DNA of 64,000 nucleotides from Pictodentalium vernedei (Eukaryota > Mollusca > Scaphopoda > Dentaliida > Dentaliidae): contig CM062290.1 in NCBI GenBank assembly GCA_031216915.1, positions 169,341,453 to 169,405,452 of the forward strand, given 5' to 3'. The position numbers were made by a program, and so were the translations under genes. The stretch's first letter is position 1. The number at the start of each line of letters is the position of its first letter. A model generated the notes under the pieces. The model had not been told where the DNA came from. It made no database searches and was given only the letters and a program-made list of their open reading frames with translations. Shown piece by piece: positions 10,552 through 22,238 of the stretch.

Positions 10552-12524
10552 ACAAAGCACCAAATGATGTATTTTGCATAAAATAAAATAAAATAAGAAC
10601 ATGCCAGTGGTAGTCAAAAAATGTACATGTGAGAATGATGCAGTCTCGGACAGAGATTCTCCAATGTAAGCCGCATAATATTTCATTGCCGCTTGTATAT
10701 AGTATAGCCCTTCACTCCCATCGTCTTTCGGCAGGAGTAATAGGTTATACCATATATAGTATTCGACGTCGTTGAGCCAGTTATAAAAGAATGGAACTAG
10801 GCCATAATTTGCATCAAATGTCCTAGCTTCGATTCATTATTATATTTACAGGTTCTACACAACGAGATGCAAAATATGCCTTATGGCATGGATCAGCATG
10901 TAGCGTTTACCCAGGACCTCCTACTCTTGCAAGACACACTCCTTACGAAATTTGCATGGGGGTATACCCTTGCAGCGAAAGATTTTGGGGTGCGTTAGTT
11001 GCAAGCAGGGGAGCCAAGGAACGCTAGATGTCCAGAATATAACTATTATTATTGTACTTAAATGATACTTATACTTAAACGGGTACAGACTGCATATATT
11101 TGTATGCACTTGCCACTTCAAAGCTATATACTCATGCATATGCATATAACTAATCATACATATATATAGGCATGAGAGGGATATAGAAATTCACTCGAAT
11201 ACACAACCATCTGGCCAAATGACCAAACTATTATAGCAAGCATTACCCCAAGTGAGGGCGTGTAGAACCTGTCAGTAAATAATTTATATGACCAGAGTGA
11301 GTGTCCGTATACACCACCATGCATGAATATACAGACATACACTCCGCCGAAGACACAGCCCCACCACACCCACACCCACACACACATTCCCATACTCACG
11401 TAAGCTTTCATCCACTGGCACATGAACAGAAGCCTATAGATGTATAAACATGATTTACTTCTGCTTGGGCAGGCTATTCCCGCCGGCCCATAACTGAATG
11501 TAATATAGAGCATATATGTCGACGTTGACAGTATATGCTTTACAAAACTACTTGGTATGGGTGTGTTGTGTGTGGGCGGGGGAGAGGGCGAGTCATCTTT
11601 CTATAAATGGGCAAGGTAATTATCATCGACTCTGTGTTCAGGGCTACAGGCCCCAATAGGGGGGGGGGGGGGCGATAAACCCGCTCCACAGCCCTACGGT
11701 ACATATGACTTTTGCTGGCGAAAGGATACCAATGTTTAACTCATTGACAGTGACACTCGTAGTACTGTGGTACAATGCTACACGAACAATTTTTCCTGGG
11801 GTGAATACCTCTTTGGTACTATCAGTAAATCTCAGTCAAGTCAGATACCGAACACCACAAAAATGCCGAAACCGATGCCAAACTCAGAATTCCAATACCG
11901 CCTATCTCCAGATATGAACCAGTTGCATGAAAAGGGTAAGGTAACCTGATTGACCTTCCCATCGGTCTCATCGGATGTCACAAACTGAAAACTCTACATA
12001 CTGCACGCTCGTATTTACCTTCTGCAACCACAGTGATCTGCTATCTGGCATTGACACTGATGAGTTTCATGGCTGATTTCGACGGCTGAGCTATAAAATA
12101 CCCATTTTCTCAAAATTGTACTGTAGTTTCTTCATTTTGTTCAAATGAATTTTAAACCTCCGGAAATTCAGTATGTATAAAAAGATTTGTGTACGGATCC
12201 TAATCACAAGGCCTCACTGACATTACTATTCAGAATTGTTCGATGAGCTTTCTGGCATCACCTTTTGCAAAGTTGAGGAAATCCATCAAAATCCAATAAT
12301 GTGTATATGCATTATCTTAGAAGACAGAAATTTTACGTCAACAAAAGTACATTGACCACAAATGTGGACAGAGAATTTCGGCTGCATCGCGACTGGGTAG
12401 CGATCCTATCGAAAATTTCTTTCCGCTTTCTTCCCCACAACACGGAAGAATCTCATCAGCAGAAAAACGAAATGCGAGAAATTGAATCTCAGGTCCATTT
12501 TGCATTCATTTTTCTTGATTCTGT
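9853..12524. other. Intergenic, no gene recognised
   Basis: AT-rich sequence with a (CT)n microsatellite at about 10502-10549, a CA-rich patch near 11340-11390, a G-run near 11659-11672, and degenerate ccgaaaccgaa/ataccg words near 10070-10150 and 11840-11900 like those in the hAT MITE at 30633-31158. The short ORFs lack motifs. Confidence 0.4.
10502..10549. repeat. (CT)n microsatellite
   Basis: About 24 uninterrupted CT units. Confidence 0.97.
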
Positions 12525-12604
12525 TAGAGCTGAAACGATTAACTGATTCAACAATTAATCAATGATCAACGTCTTGATCGATCAAAAAAGTAATTGATCG
12601 ATTG

Positions 12605-12937
12605 GGAGCGCGGTGGCTCAGTAGGTAGAGATGGAGACTGCAAGCCGAAAGATCCTCGGTTCGAATCCCAGCTGCGACAATCATGTTGTGTCCTTGGGCA
12701 AGACACTTCATCCCAACTGCCCACGTTGGGGTACAGTGGCGCTGTGTACTAATGCGTACTGCACGTCGATGGTGCACTTGTCTTCAACCAATGCTAACCC
12801 TGCTTGTGTGGAGTTAGTATGTTGGAGAGTCTGACAGCTGCTCGCCGTTGCTTGGTAGTTCCTCCACTCGTAAAACTGTCCGACACGCGGTGACTCTGGC
12901 TGTCGAAATGTCGTTAAACCCCAATAAATAAATAATT
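12605..12937 (+). mobile_element. tRNA-derived SINE, copy 2
   Basis: Best-preserved head: box A TGGCTCAGTAGG and box B GGTTCGAATCC match RNA polymerase III promoter consensus. The body has tgtgtccttgggcaagacac and gcgtactgcacgtcgatggt; the tail is (AATA)n. It lies inside the composite hAT MITE, so it is younger than that insertion. Confidence 0.88.
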
Positions 12938-13114
12938 AATACTACTGTATTATATGGATTAATAAAGTAACATACTTGCTCCAAAACAGTCAAACACTGC
13001 CACAATGACTCACATCAGTTATATGAGACAGTGTAAAGCATGCAAGTTTCGTGTTGACATATTTGCTCACTTGCATGATCATTATACTGTATCAATAGCT
13101 GGAGATGGTCATTC

Positions 13115-13364
13115 TTAACCATTTACGCAATACGGGTAGGAGACGATACTTGCAAAATAAATTCTTAAATTATTAACATTTTTCAATGTTTGTCTCAAAA
13201 ATATAGCTTATCACCCCTCATTTGAACGAGATCAACAAGCTCATTCCAATGAGGGGTCATAAGCCAATGTTTGCGAGACAAAAATTGAAAACAATAAAAT
13301 TTGAATGGAGATTTCAGTATACAGCACTGGTCGGTTTTGTCCGTTACGTTGGGTGTAGGGTTAA
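13115..13364 (+). mobile_element. TTAA MITE family A, copy A3 (embedded in hAT MITE copy 2)
   Basis: TTAA-flanked, with degraded ends CCATTTACG and TGTAGGG. The palindrome is present with several mismatches. Its flanks (ggtcattc to the left, tgctataaatcatcaacgg to the right) are the same as for A6 and inverted for A4 and A7. Confidence 0.82.
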
Positions 13365-13460
13365 TGCTATAAATCATCAACGGCATGGCAATTATCCAGC
13401 TACCTATTAGGGCAAGTGGTTAATCGGTTAACCAAGGTTAATCCAATTCCATGTGATTAA

Positions 13461-14151
13461 GGTGCTATATAAGTAATGGAATTTTGTTTAATTTGAAATT
13501 CCCAAGTCTTATATTCCTCAAGTTCAAATTATATATACACAAACTATACATCACAGAACACGAAAAAAATATGAAATCAACTCATAGAGTTGACATCAGG
13601 CACCACTGGTTCCTGGAAGTCTGCTACCATATTCGTACCAGAACTATTAATAAAATAATATTTCACGAGAACAACTTGTGGCCAAGTGTGCGTCACATAT
13701 CCAAGAACAAAGCTAGGTATATAAAAACACAAGTGTATAGATTTTTTGACTGTAAAAAAGAGCGCAATCAGATCAGATTCCCTTTGATGAGTTAGAGATT
13801 TTACTGACAGAATGCGGTCCGTTTGTCGATTCAACTTACCATTCACGCTTAGTCTGTTAGATAACAGCCGGCAAAACAAAATCCCCCAACCCCCCCGGCG
13901 AGGAATAGCCCCCCCCCCCCCCCCCCTCCTCCCAACTTTATGGCTCTGTTAACTGTCATGCGATACTGAAATTCATGCCTTTCATGGCTAATTGTAGCCT
14001 CTGTAAAACTCATCTCTGTCCCAAGTCTACCCGGAATGGGGACCCACGTGGGTTTTTGGTGGGGATGCGTCGTGAGCGGGAGTTGTGCAGCGACTTGACT
14101 GTCTGAAAATACTTATTCCTAATTTGACATAATTCGTCAATACAATTCCCA
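13461..14151. other. Intergenic, no gene recognised
   Basis: ORFs on both strands near 13484-13879 have no recognised motif. A C-run lies at 13909-13926. Confidence 0.35.
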
Positions 14152-14159
14152 ATGGCAAC

Positions 14160-14709
14160 TAGGGCTGTCACGATTTTTAAATTTAGGAATCGATTAATCG
14201 TCGCAAATAATCGACGATTAATCGTACCTAAATAACCCCCCCCCCCCCCCCCCTCTCCTCTCCCTCTCTTTGAAGTCGATAAAAATGAAGTTCAAGTCAG
14301 TTGACCTACCTCAAGGAAACAACGAAGACGATACTTTTTAGGTGCATTCAAAGCTTTGATGTTCTGAACTTTTGAACCGTCAGTGTAATAATCAAGACCG
14401 GTCGGCAGTTGCGAACTTCGCAACTGCCGACCGATCTTGATTATTACACTGACCGCTCAAAAGTTCAGAACATCAAAGCTTTGATGAATGTACCTGGAAG
14501 ACTATTGCTTCCAACAGCTTCTTGAGGTTTAACATCGATGTTCTTAACTCTTTACCTTTAGAAACAATAGTTTTTTCATCAAATTTTCTTTTAATTATTA
14601 AACGTCTAGAACGGGATACAATTTACCGATTATTCGACAACAAAAAATACTAATCGATTTCGCAGTGACCGATCAACAGTCGATTAATAGATTAATCGTG
14701 ACAGCCCTA
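14160..14709. mobile_element. hAT-type MITE with perfect 8-bp TSD and 75-bp-arm palindrome
   Basis: The termini TAGGGCTGTCACGATT and AATCGTGACAGCCCTA are inverted repeats. Both flanks are ATGGCAAC (14152-14159 and 14710-14717). Sub-terminal ATCGATTAATCG motifs repeat. The centre (about 14340-14495) is a nearly perfect palindrome of about 75-bp arms around gcgaacttcgc. No transposase. An 18-base C-run lies at 14236-14253. Confidence 0.88.
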
Positions 14710-15479
14710 ATGGCAACAAATGAAACATGAACAGTTAGTAATATGCATTCTATCAAGGTTCGAACACAAGAACGATTGGATATTGGAACAAACGGTTGAA
14801 TGGAAGGTCGATCGAACGGATGTGCGGGCGTGAGAGCGGAGTTCTGGTAGTCAAATGGATGGAGGTGTATGAGAAATGTTCTATATCGCCGTACATGTGT
14901 GTGTGGGAGGGGGGGGGGGGGGGCATAAACATTCAGGCAGACGAGCAGGATTGATTTTTGGTCTCTGTTGCAGCAACTCCCAAATAATCATTCATATTCG
15001 TGTTGGGCAATGTATACCACGTCCAAGCGGCCGGACACAGTGCCATCCCCCCTCGCCCTCCGGCAACGTGCCTTGATAAAGGATGGCGTTTGTTGAAAAT
15101 ATATATTGGTGAAACGTTAGGCCTGTCTACATGGACTTCACTTTGAGCCTCTCCTTCCCAACACTCTCACAAGTATTGGCTCGTTGACAACACAAATATG
15201 CACATCTTGTGCTTCGTTGCTTCTCATCTCTAAATGAACCGAATACCTTTTTGAGAAACCGCGAATAAATAATTTATTTATTTTTTGGTGCTTGTGTCTA
15301 AGTGACCAAACGCCGCGAATAAATGCGCAAGAAAGACACAATTCTATGAAAAGATGTGCGTTTTTTTCCAAACAGTCAATTACCAAGCTGCATTATTACG
15401 AGAACCAGTGGGTGTTCATGGTTCTTCTATATGAGGCATTTCGAGTTATCTCCCTTATACCATAGAGCGATCCAATCGT
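14710..15479. other. Intergenic, no gene recognised
   Basis: Holds a G-run near 14907-14922. No motif-bearing ORF, RNA gene or named repeat is recognised. Confidence 0.35.
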
Positions 15480-15910
15480 TTGGTTACAAGACACAAAATG
15501 ATTTACATTGGTACGAATGTTAACCTTTTCCTGTTTCTTACGCTCGTCGAGCTCATTTGGGGGAAAACAGCCATACTTAGTATTATATATTATCTCATTA
15601 AAAAATGAACAGGAAAAAATATATGTTGCTGTGTTTTTTTTTCAAATTTGGAGATTACACAACTACCGACCAGCTCCGCACTCAATTGAAAACGCATATT
15701 TTACTTGTCCGTCCCATCATCTTTTTTTTAACTCTCACAATTTTGAAAGGACAGCCTGTGCAATATTTTAAAACCTTTACAAAAAAGACACTGTGACGCT
15801 TTTACTGAGGGTTGCAAAATCAATAAATATTGCCCCAATCATCTGATCTCCTTCATTTTATGCTCTCTTAAATGGTAAGGTAAAAACTGCTAGATGGTGT
15901 TTTAGCTCAC
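15480..15910 (+). repeat. Dispersed repeat M, uninterrupted copy
   Basis: Shares a long, moderately diverged similarity with 19790-20850: gagctcatttgggg, atgaacaggaaaaa, cactcaattgaaaa, ttttgaaaggacagcc, atctccttcattttatgctc. The other copy is split by a hAT MITE at the site that reads gtgcaatattttaaa here, making this the empty-site version. Confidence 0.7.
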
Positions 15911-16307
15911 ATATAGGCTATTGTAACTTGAAATTTTGCCAAAATTTATAAAAATATTTGTAATTTTGGTTCAAATTAAAGAAAAAATATTTTTTATATT
16001 TCCAAACTGATTTAAACAATTCAGTTTAAATCTCAATGCCCTTTGCCTGGTCTATTAACATTACAATCAACCCACCCTTTTGTTTGAGTTTAAACAAAAT
16101 CTTGTGTCATTTTTACCGTTTCTTTTTATAGAATGTCTCCATTACTCTCCAAATAACAAATTTATTGAAAAAATATTCCCCTAACAGCCATCTTCTTGAA
16201 TTAATATATTAACAGACTGATCGTATGAACTCCTGAAAGAAAAAGGATATTCTCATGAAAAAGAGAAGCAAAAACATTAACTCTTTCATTTTCTCAGAAT
16301 AAAAGTG
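15911..16307. other. Intergenic, no gene recognised
   Basis: Very AT-rich; no features seen. Confidence 0.4.
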
Positions 16308-16315
16308 AAAACAGA

Positions 16316-16960
16316 TAGAGCTGAAACGTTTAAGGGATTTTCTTGATCGATTAATCATGTGGATTAACTTTGGTTAACCGATTAATCACTTTGTCCAAAT
16401 AGATATCTGAATAATTGCCATACTGTTGACGATTTGCCGCATGAACCCTTTACCCAGCGTAACAAACAAAACCGACTAGGCCTATATACAAAAATCTCCA
16501 TTAAAATTTACTATGTTTTCAATTTTTGTTTCAAAAACATAGCTTATGACCCCTCAGTGGAACAAGTTCGTTGAGCTCGTTCCAATGAGGGGTCATAAGC
16601 TATGTTTTTGAGACAAAAATTGAAAATTTTTAGTAATTCCTGAATTTATTTTGCAAGTATTGTCTGCTACCCGCTATGGTTAAAGGGTTAAGAATGACCA
16701 TTTCCAGCTACTGATACAGTATGATGATCATGCAAGTAAACAAGTATGTCAGCAAGTAACTTGCATGCTTTACTCTGTCTCATATAATTGATGTGAGTCA
16801 GTGTGACAATGTCTGCCTGTTTTAGAGCAAGTTTGTTCCTGAACTTCCTTTGTTAACCCTTATAATACAGTAGTTCAAGAGTATCGATTAATCGATCAAT
16901 TACTTCTTGGATCGATCAAGATGTTGATCATTGATTAATCGGTTAACCATTTCAGCTCTA
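16316..16960 (+). mobile_element. Composite hAT-type MITE, copy 1
   Basis: The termini TAGAGCTGAAACG and CATTTCAGCTCTA are inverted, and both flanks are AAAACAGA (16308-16315 and 16961-16968), a perfect 8-bp duplication. Subterminal TTGATCGATTAATC and GGTTAACCGATTAATC motifs repeat inverted at the two ends. The interior carries family A MITE A4 and the block gaccatttccagctactg. Confidence 0.88.
16442..16691 (-). mobile_element. TTAA MITE family A, copy A4 (embedded in hAT MITE copy 1)
   Basis: The left TTAA has decayed to TGAA; the right TTAA is intact. Reverse orientation. The palindrome is well kept (CAGTGG opposite CCAATG is one unpaired change). Confidence 0.85.
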
Positions 16961-17155
16961 AAAACAGAGTACTTTTGTTTCCAAAACTGTCTGAATAAAG
17001 TATAATGTACATGAGAAGAGCAGTATATGGAAGAAACGTACCCTGAGATAACTACATGACTTCAATGGAAAAAGAAAAAGAAATAGGCGAACAAGCAGTG
17101 ATGGCTATAAGAACTCCACCCCTGCCACTAATAGTGAAAAGTAGAGCCGAAACAG

Positions 17156-17406
17156 TTAACCCTTTACATAACATGAAAAGCAGATGACACTTGCAAAAAA
17201 AATTCTTGAATAATTAATTTTTTTCATTTTTTGTCTCAAAAACATAGGTTATGACCCCTCGTTGGAACGAGCTCGACGAGCTCGTTCCAACGAGGGGTCA
17301 TAACCTATGTTTTTGAGACAAAAAATTAAAAAATAATAAAAATTCATTGGCGATTTTTGAGAATAGCGCTGGCCGGTTTTGGCCGTTACGTTGAGTAAAG
17401 GGTTAA
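17156..17406 (+). mobile_element. TTAA MITE family A, copy A5
   Basis: TTAA-flanked with CCCTTTACA / AGTAAAGGG ends and near-perfect palindrome arms (CGTTGG with CCAACG). Very close to A1. Inserted within hAT copy 3, 14 bp from its left end. Confidence 0.9.
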
Positions 17407-17640
17407 CCAATAATCAACATCTTGATCGATCAAAAAAGTAATTGATCAATTAACCATTGCCTTAAACTACTGTATTATATGGGTTAACAAAGGAAAAAAC
17501 TTGCTCTAAAACAGGCAAATATTGTCACACTGACTTCCATCAATTATTATAAGACAGTTTAAAGCATACAAGTTAAGTGCAGACATACTTGTTCATTTGC
17601 ATGATCACTGAACTGTACCAGTAGCTGGAAATGGTCATTC

Positions 17641-17890
17641 TTAACTCTTTGCCCATTGCGGACAGCAGATGATACTTGAAAAATAAATTCTTGAATTACT
17701 GAAAAATTTAAATTTTTGTCTAAAAAACATAGCTTATGACCCCTCATTAGAACAAGCTCAACGAGCTCGTTCCAATGAGGGGTCATAAGTTATGTTTTTT
17801 AGACAAAGATGGAAAACATAATAAAATTTGAGGGAGATTTTTATATATAGCGCTTGCCAATTTTAACCGTTACTTTGGGTAAAGGGTTAA
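17641..17890 (+). mobile_element. TTAA MITE family A, copy A6 (embedded in hAT MITE copy 3)
   Basis: TTAA on both sides, ends CTCTTTGCC / GGTAAAGGG, palindrome present with a few mismatches. More degraded than A5, fitting an older insertion. Confidence 0.85.
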
Positions 17891-18023
17891 TGCTATAAAT
17901 CATCAACGGTACGGCAATAATTCAGCTACCTTTTAAAACAAGGGATTAAACGGTTAACCAAGGTTAATCCATATGATTAATCTATCATGAAAACCCTTTA
18001 ACCATTTCAGCTCTAGTGAAAAG

Positions 18024-19207
18024 ACTTATACTTAAGCTCTTTCAGTCCTTCGATTTTATTATTATTGACAGAAGCTCAAAGAGTTTTCTACATATGCAGT
18101 GCACGGAGATAACAAGCAACTTGAAAAGTCAATAGATCACACTTTCAGGTGATATTATCCCCTGTCAAAGTGAGATACAACTGGAAAATTTCCTTGGTGT
18201 TGTATCTAGAATACATTATGGACTGCTGTATACTCCACTCAAAGAAGTGGTCTTGAATGTTACAAGGAATTAGAATGAGCACTACTAACCACATGATTCC
18301 GTCTATACTTCTCACTGTTGCCAAAATTTGAAATTAAAATAAGAAGGAGAGATAAAGGTGGAGGGGTGGGGGGAGGGGAGGGGAGGATGGTCACCACAAT
18401 GAATTTTCACAAATGAATCCATGATTGAGTTTTGAGCCACACATTTGTGTGCAATGTCACATCTCTTTGTTTAACCAACATTCACAAGTATCAAGCCTAT
18501 ACAGTACTTTTAACCCTGTACCAAACTCACAATCTCTCCACTTGTGCAACCTGTTCAAAAAGAAAAATCAATTGTTGAACCTTCCTGGAATCAGCATAAT
18601 GCCCTGATTCCAGAAAAGAGCCATCAACTTATTTTAACTAAAATATATTCAACTGACTAGTCTTAAGACCTGTTAGGTGTCCCTAGTTGCTGATTTGTTA
18701 CAAAAGATGGCAAAAGATGGCAGATCATCTATTTCATAAACGAGATGCTAATTCTTGTGAGTGTTCTTTGTAAGAACAATAGTAAATGGATGGCCAAAGG
18801 CATAGACAGCAAACAAAATGCAATATTTTTAGGCATATTCCCATATTTTGTAGAGAGTCCCGGATTATGCGGACCACTCTGCCTGTGGTGCACCCAACAA
18901 TGGCCATTTGACAAGAATGAAGCTGAATCTGTCAGTATGGTTGTGAAAGAGAAAAAAATGTTAACTTTTGCGAATGCAGATTTATGCAGCCACTGGAAAG
19001 CCAGAGGTTACTTACAATGTAATGGTTTTTTACTATCTAGAAAATGCCAAAATAGTGGTTGTTTAAATCTTGTGTGCAAATCAACTTCAATGGAGATAGT
19101 TTTCCTCCAACATAAAATTGAAAACTGCCCATAGGTGTTCAGGAAACAAGGATATGTAATGCAACAACAGTTCTGTTCTAAAATGAAGGAAAAACAGTTA
19201 TTTCTAC
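18024..19207. other. Intergenic, no gene recognised
   Basis: A small perfect hairpin, ctggaatcag / ctgattccag, lies near 18584-18612. The ORFs of 92-129 codons at 18745-19286 have no recognised motif and partly overlap element E1. A GGGGA-rich patch lies near 18360-18390. Confidence 0.35.
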
Positions 19208-19462
19208 ACAAGCCAGAAAATAAGCAGACTGTCATCTGCAAAATAAGGTCCCCAGAGGGTGAATTAGGTGATGCTACCCTGCACAACAGGGTAGCATCAC
19301 TAAAGTTACCCTCTGTGAACCTAAATCTGAATCAAGGTCTCAAATCTAAACAGAAAGAGGTACCCAGAGGATAAATTGGCCCAATGTATGGGATAGCATC
19401 AGTATATTCACCCTCTGGGGACCTCATTCTGCAAATGACAGATTCCTTATTTTCAGGCTTGT
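19208..19462. mobile_element. Inverted-repeat element E, copy E1
   Basis: The ends caagccagaaaataag and ttattttcaggcttg are inverted. The subterminal arms aggtccccagagggtgaat / attcaccctctggggacct are inverted, and a central hairpin is gatgctaccctg / cagggtagcatc. A second copy is at 43695-43951. Non-coding MITE of unassigned superfamily; no clear target duplication. Confidence 0.7.
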
Positions 19463-20093
19463 TTCTTCATGGAGAATTCAAGTTGCAACCAAAATTGCTC
19501 CCATGGAGAACTCTGATGACCTGAAATATGTCAAATAATCAAATGATACAATCTTTCCTTCCACCTGGGAGCATCTCTTTATTTGACCAGCATATTATGC
19601 ATACTGGCCCTTTAAATAAGGCAATGTTTGCTGAAAAATAGGCATCTCATACCCCAAAAATAACATTTTCACCAAAATCTTCAACCCATACACAAAATGA
19701 CTCTGCTTTAGTTGTAAAATTATTCATACCTGTAGATCGAATATTAAACACCTATAAAAAATGTCATTTAACATAAATCATAAAAAATATTGCTTTCGGT
19801 TACAATACACTAAATGATTTGCATTGTCAACAGTGTAAACATTTTCCTGTCTCCTGAGCTCTGCAAGCTCATTTGGGGAGAAAACAGTCCTGTATCCACT
19901 TAGAATATCATCTCATTAAAAAAATGAACAGGAAAAATATATACGTTGCTGTGTGTTTTTTATGTTCAAATTTGGCAATTCCCTTACTACCATCCAGTTC
20001 CACACTCAATTGAAAAGGAATATTTTACTTGTCCCCCTTCACCTTATTTTTCAACTTTCACAATTTTGAAAGGACAGCCAGTGCAAATATTTT

Positions 20094-20681
20094 TAGAGCT
20101 GAAACAGTTAAAGGGTTTTCTTGATCGATTAATCATATGGATTAACCTTGGTTAACCGATTAATCACTTGTCTTAGTAGGTAGCTGAATTATTGCCATAC
20201 CATTGATGATTTATAGCATTAACCCTTTAGCCAAAGTAATGGACAAAACTGGCAAGCACTATATATAAAAATCTCCTTCAAATTTTATTATGTTTTCAAT
20301 TTTTGTCTGAAAAACATAGCTTATGACACCTAATTGGAACGAGCTCAAATTTTTAGTAATTCGAGAATTTATTTTGCAAGTATTGTCTGCTGTCCGCAAT
20401 GGGCAGAGTTAAGAATGACCATTTCCAGCTACTGATACATTACAATGATCATGCAAGTGAACAAGTATGTCTGCACATAACTTGCAAGCTTTAATCTGTC
20501 TCATAATAATTGATGCAAGTCAGTGTGACAATGTTTGCCTGTTTTAGATCAAGTTTGTTCCTTTGTTGACCCATTCAGTACAGCAGTTTAAGGCAACAGT
20601 TAATCGATCAATTACTTTTTTTGATCGATCAAAGCATTGATCATTGGTAAATTGATTAATCGGTTAACTGTTTCAGCTCTA
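20094..20681 (+). mobile_element. Composite hAT-type MITE, copy 4
   Basis: TAGAGCTGAAACAG to CTGTTTCAGCTCTA, flanked by AATATTTT at 20086-20093 and 20682-20689. Same layout as copy 1, with a half-deleted family A MITE (A7) inside. Confidence 0.88.
20219..20412 (-). mobile_element. TTAA MITE family A, copy A7, lacking one palindrome arm
   Basis: Both TTAA sites and the outer parts remain, but the sequence jumps from GAGCTC at the palindrome centre straight to aaatttttagtaattc. About 50-55 bp are missing, which is one arm of the hairpin. Confidence 0.85.
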
Positions 20682-21039
20682 AATATTTTAAGTCTTTTTC
20701 AAAATAGATACGGTGACATTTGAGGGTTCCAAAATCAATAAATATTGCTCAAGTCAACGGATCTCCTTCATTTTATGCTCTATTAAATGTTGAGGTAAAA
20801 ACTGCTAACTGGTGTTTTTGTTACCATTTTGTCAATTGTAACCATAAATTGTAACCATAAATGTACGACTGTATATTTGAATCTGAGTTACCCACCTTCA
20901 AAAGTTGCACTGCCATGAAAAGTTGCACTCGGAAATAATATACCTGACAAACATATTTGAATGCCCAAATTAAAGTGATGCGATCATATTTTTTTTCCCC
21001 TGAACATTATAATGGTCTCCTATAGGAAATTATATAGTA

Positions 21040-21714
21040 CAGTGGAACCCTGTTAAGTGAATAGCCACTTTGCCAATGTAAATTATCCAGTAAACAGGAG
21101 TATTCAGTTAACAGGGATTGTGTCACTTTCCTGTATTCTAGAGATAAACTTAGCATTTATTCTATTATATCTTGTTTGACAGAGCTCCATGAGCTCTGTC
21201 AAACAAGACATAATAGATTAAATGCCTGTATTGGATGTACTGAGGCCATATAGGTCTAAATACAAAGGAAAACTGGGGAGAGCCAGGGTAATTTTTCGAC
21301 ATGTTACAAGATTTTTTATTCAATTAACCCTTTACCCAACGAATCGCCCACATCCACCCACATAATATGCAAATTCAGCAGCTGAAGAAATATGATTTTT
21401 CTAAAAATTTCAACAAAACCATATCATGTGACCCCTCTTTGGAACGAGCTCGTTGAGCTCGTACCAAAGAGGGGTCACATGATATGGTTTTGTTGAAATT
21501 TTTTAAATATTTTAAAAAATGATATTTAAAATAATAAATTTTGAAATCGTCTGCATTGGGTAAAGGGTTAACAGGAGTTTACTCTATATAGCCTATATTC
21601 AATTAACAGGTCAAATTTGTACTTGAGATAGGGTAAATGGTTTTGTGTTGGAAAATTATATTCAATTAACAGGGTTATGAAGTTAAGAGATATACAATTA
21701 AGTGGGCTTCACTG
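21040..21714 (+). mobile_element. Pogo/Tigger-like MITE, copy F1, with nested TTAA MITE
   Basis: The termini CAGTGGAACCC and GGGCTTCACTG are inverted and flanked by TA on both sides, as in Tc1/mariner-pogo elements. The central hairpin is tgtttgacagagctc / gagctctgtcaaaca. The shorter copy F2 (60889-61316) lacks the nested element. No ORF. Confidence 0.72.
21324..21571 (+). mobile_element. TTAA MITE family B, copy B1 (reference)
   Basis: TTAA plus CCCTTTACC ends identical to family A. The left part is CAACGAATCGCCC, the palindrome arms are aacaaaaccatatcatgtga / tcacatgatatggttttgtt, and the inner core has GACCCCTC-TTTGGAACGAGCTCG as in family A. The right part has aaaatgatatttaaaataat. Paired differences at the core (CTTTGG with CCAAAG). 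Inserted in the pogo-like MITE F1. Confidence 0.88.
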
Positions 21715-21716
21715 TA

Positions 21717-22238
21717 TTGTGATACCTATAGGAAATACATCTTTTGGCTTCCACACCTGATTTAATTATTATTTTTGGAGATTATTGCACATTTAAATGT
21801 TCATTTGGGGACCACATACCTTACAAATACTGTTTTATTATTTTGAAAAGTTATATTTTTGTAACAGTCAGCAATAAAGTATATACATTGTTAAAAATAA
21901 GGATGTTAATGTAAACAAATTCACATCTTGAGCAAGTGTAGCATCCAAGAGCACACTATAACCTCTGAAAAATGCCAAATAACAGCATATTTTACCCCAT
22001 TAATACATTTATTTACACCATGGTTACCCATCACAGTACTAGTGACAGGGTAGGATTCCCATCTTCTAACCCCTCTCAAATAACCATTCAACCACACAGC
22101 TAGAAAACCTATACTGCACTTCTTGTCACTAGTATTTAGAGGTTTCTCTTCATATTAAGCTGTTAACAATGTTAGAAAACAATTTCTTCATTGAAAGAGT
22201 ATATTAGATCACAAATTTGGGAGGTGGGGGGGGGGGGA
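21717..22238. other. Intergenic, no gene recognised
   Basis: AT-rich; ends in a G-run at about 22220-22237 next to the large inverted duplication. Confidence 0.35.

Larger units (their letters stand above)
12525..13460 (-). mobile_element. Composite hAT-type MITE, copy 2 (right end lost)
   Basis: Starts tagagctgaaacg like the three complete copies at 16316, 17142 and 20094 and contains the same body in inverse orientation. It carries the family A MITE A3 at the family's fixed internal position and a SINE at 12605-12937. Homology fades near 13460 before the right terminus, so no target duplication can be read. Confidence 0.75.
17142..18015 (-). mobile_element. Composite hAT-type MITE, copy 3, with two TTAA MITEs
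   Basis: TAGAGCCGAAAC to CATTTCAGCTCTA, flanked by GTGAAAAG at 17134-17141 and 18016-18023 (perfect 8-bp duplication). It has the embedded family A MITE at the fixed position (A6) and a second, extra copy (A5) near its left end, so the extra one came later. Confidence 0.88.
19790..20850 (+). repeat. Dispersed repeat M, copy split by a hAT MITE
   Basis: Homologous to 15480-15910 on both sides of the insertion at 20094-20681; the pair shows precise insertion with AATATTTT duplicated. Confidence 0.7.

Noticed and set aside
12605-12680. Functional tRNA gene (good box A and box B)
   Set aside because: No anticodon stem or acceptor pairing can be made, and the sequence continues into a SINE body with an A-rich tail.
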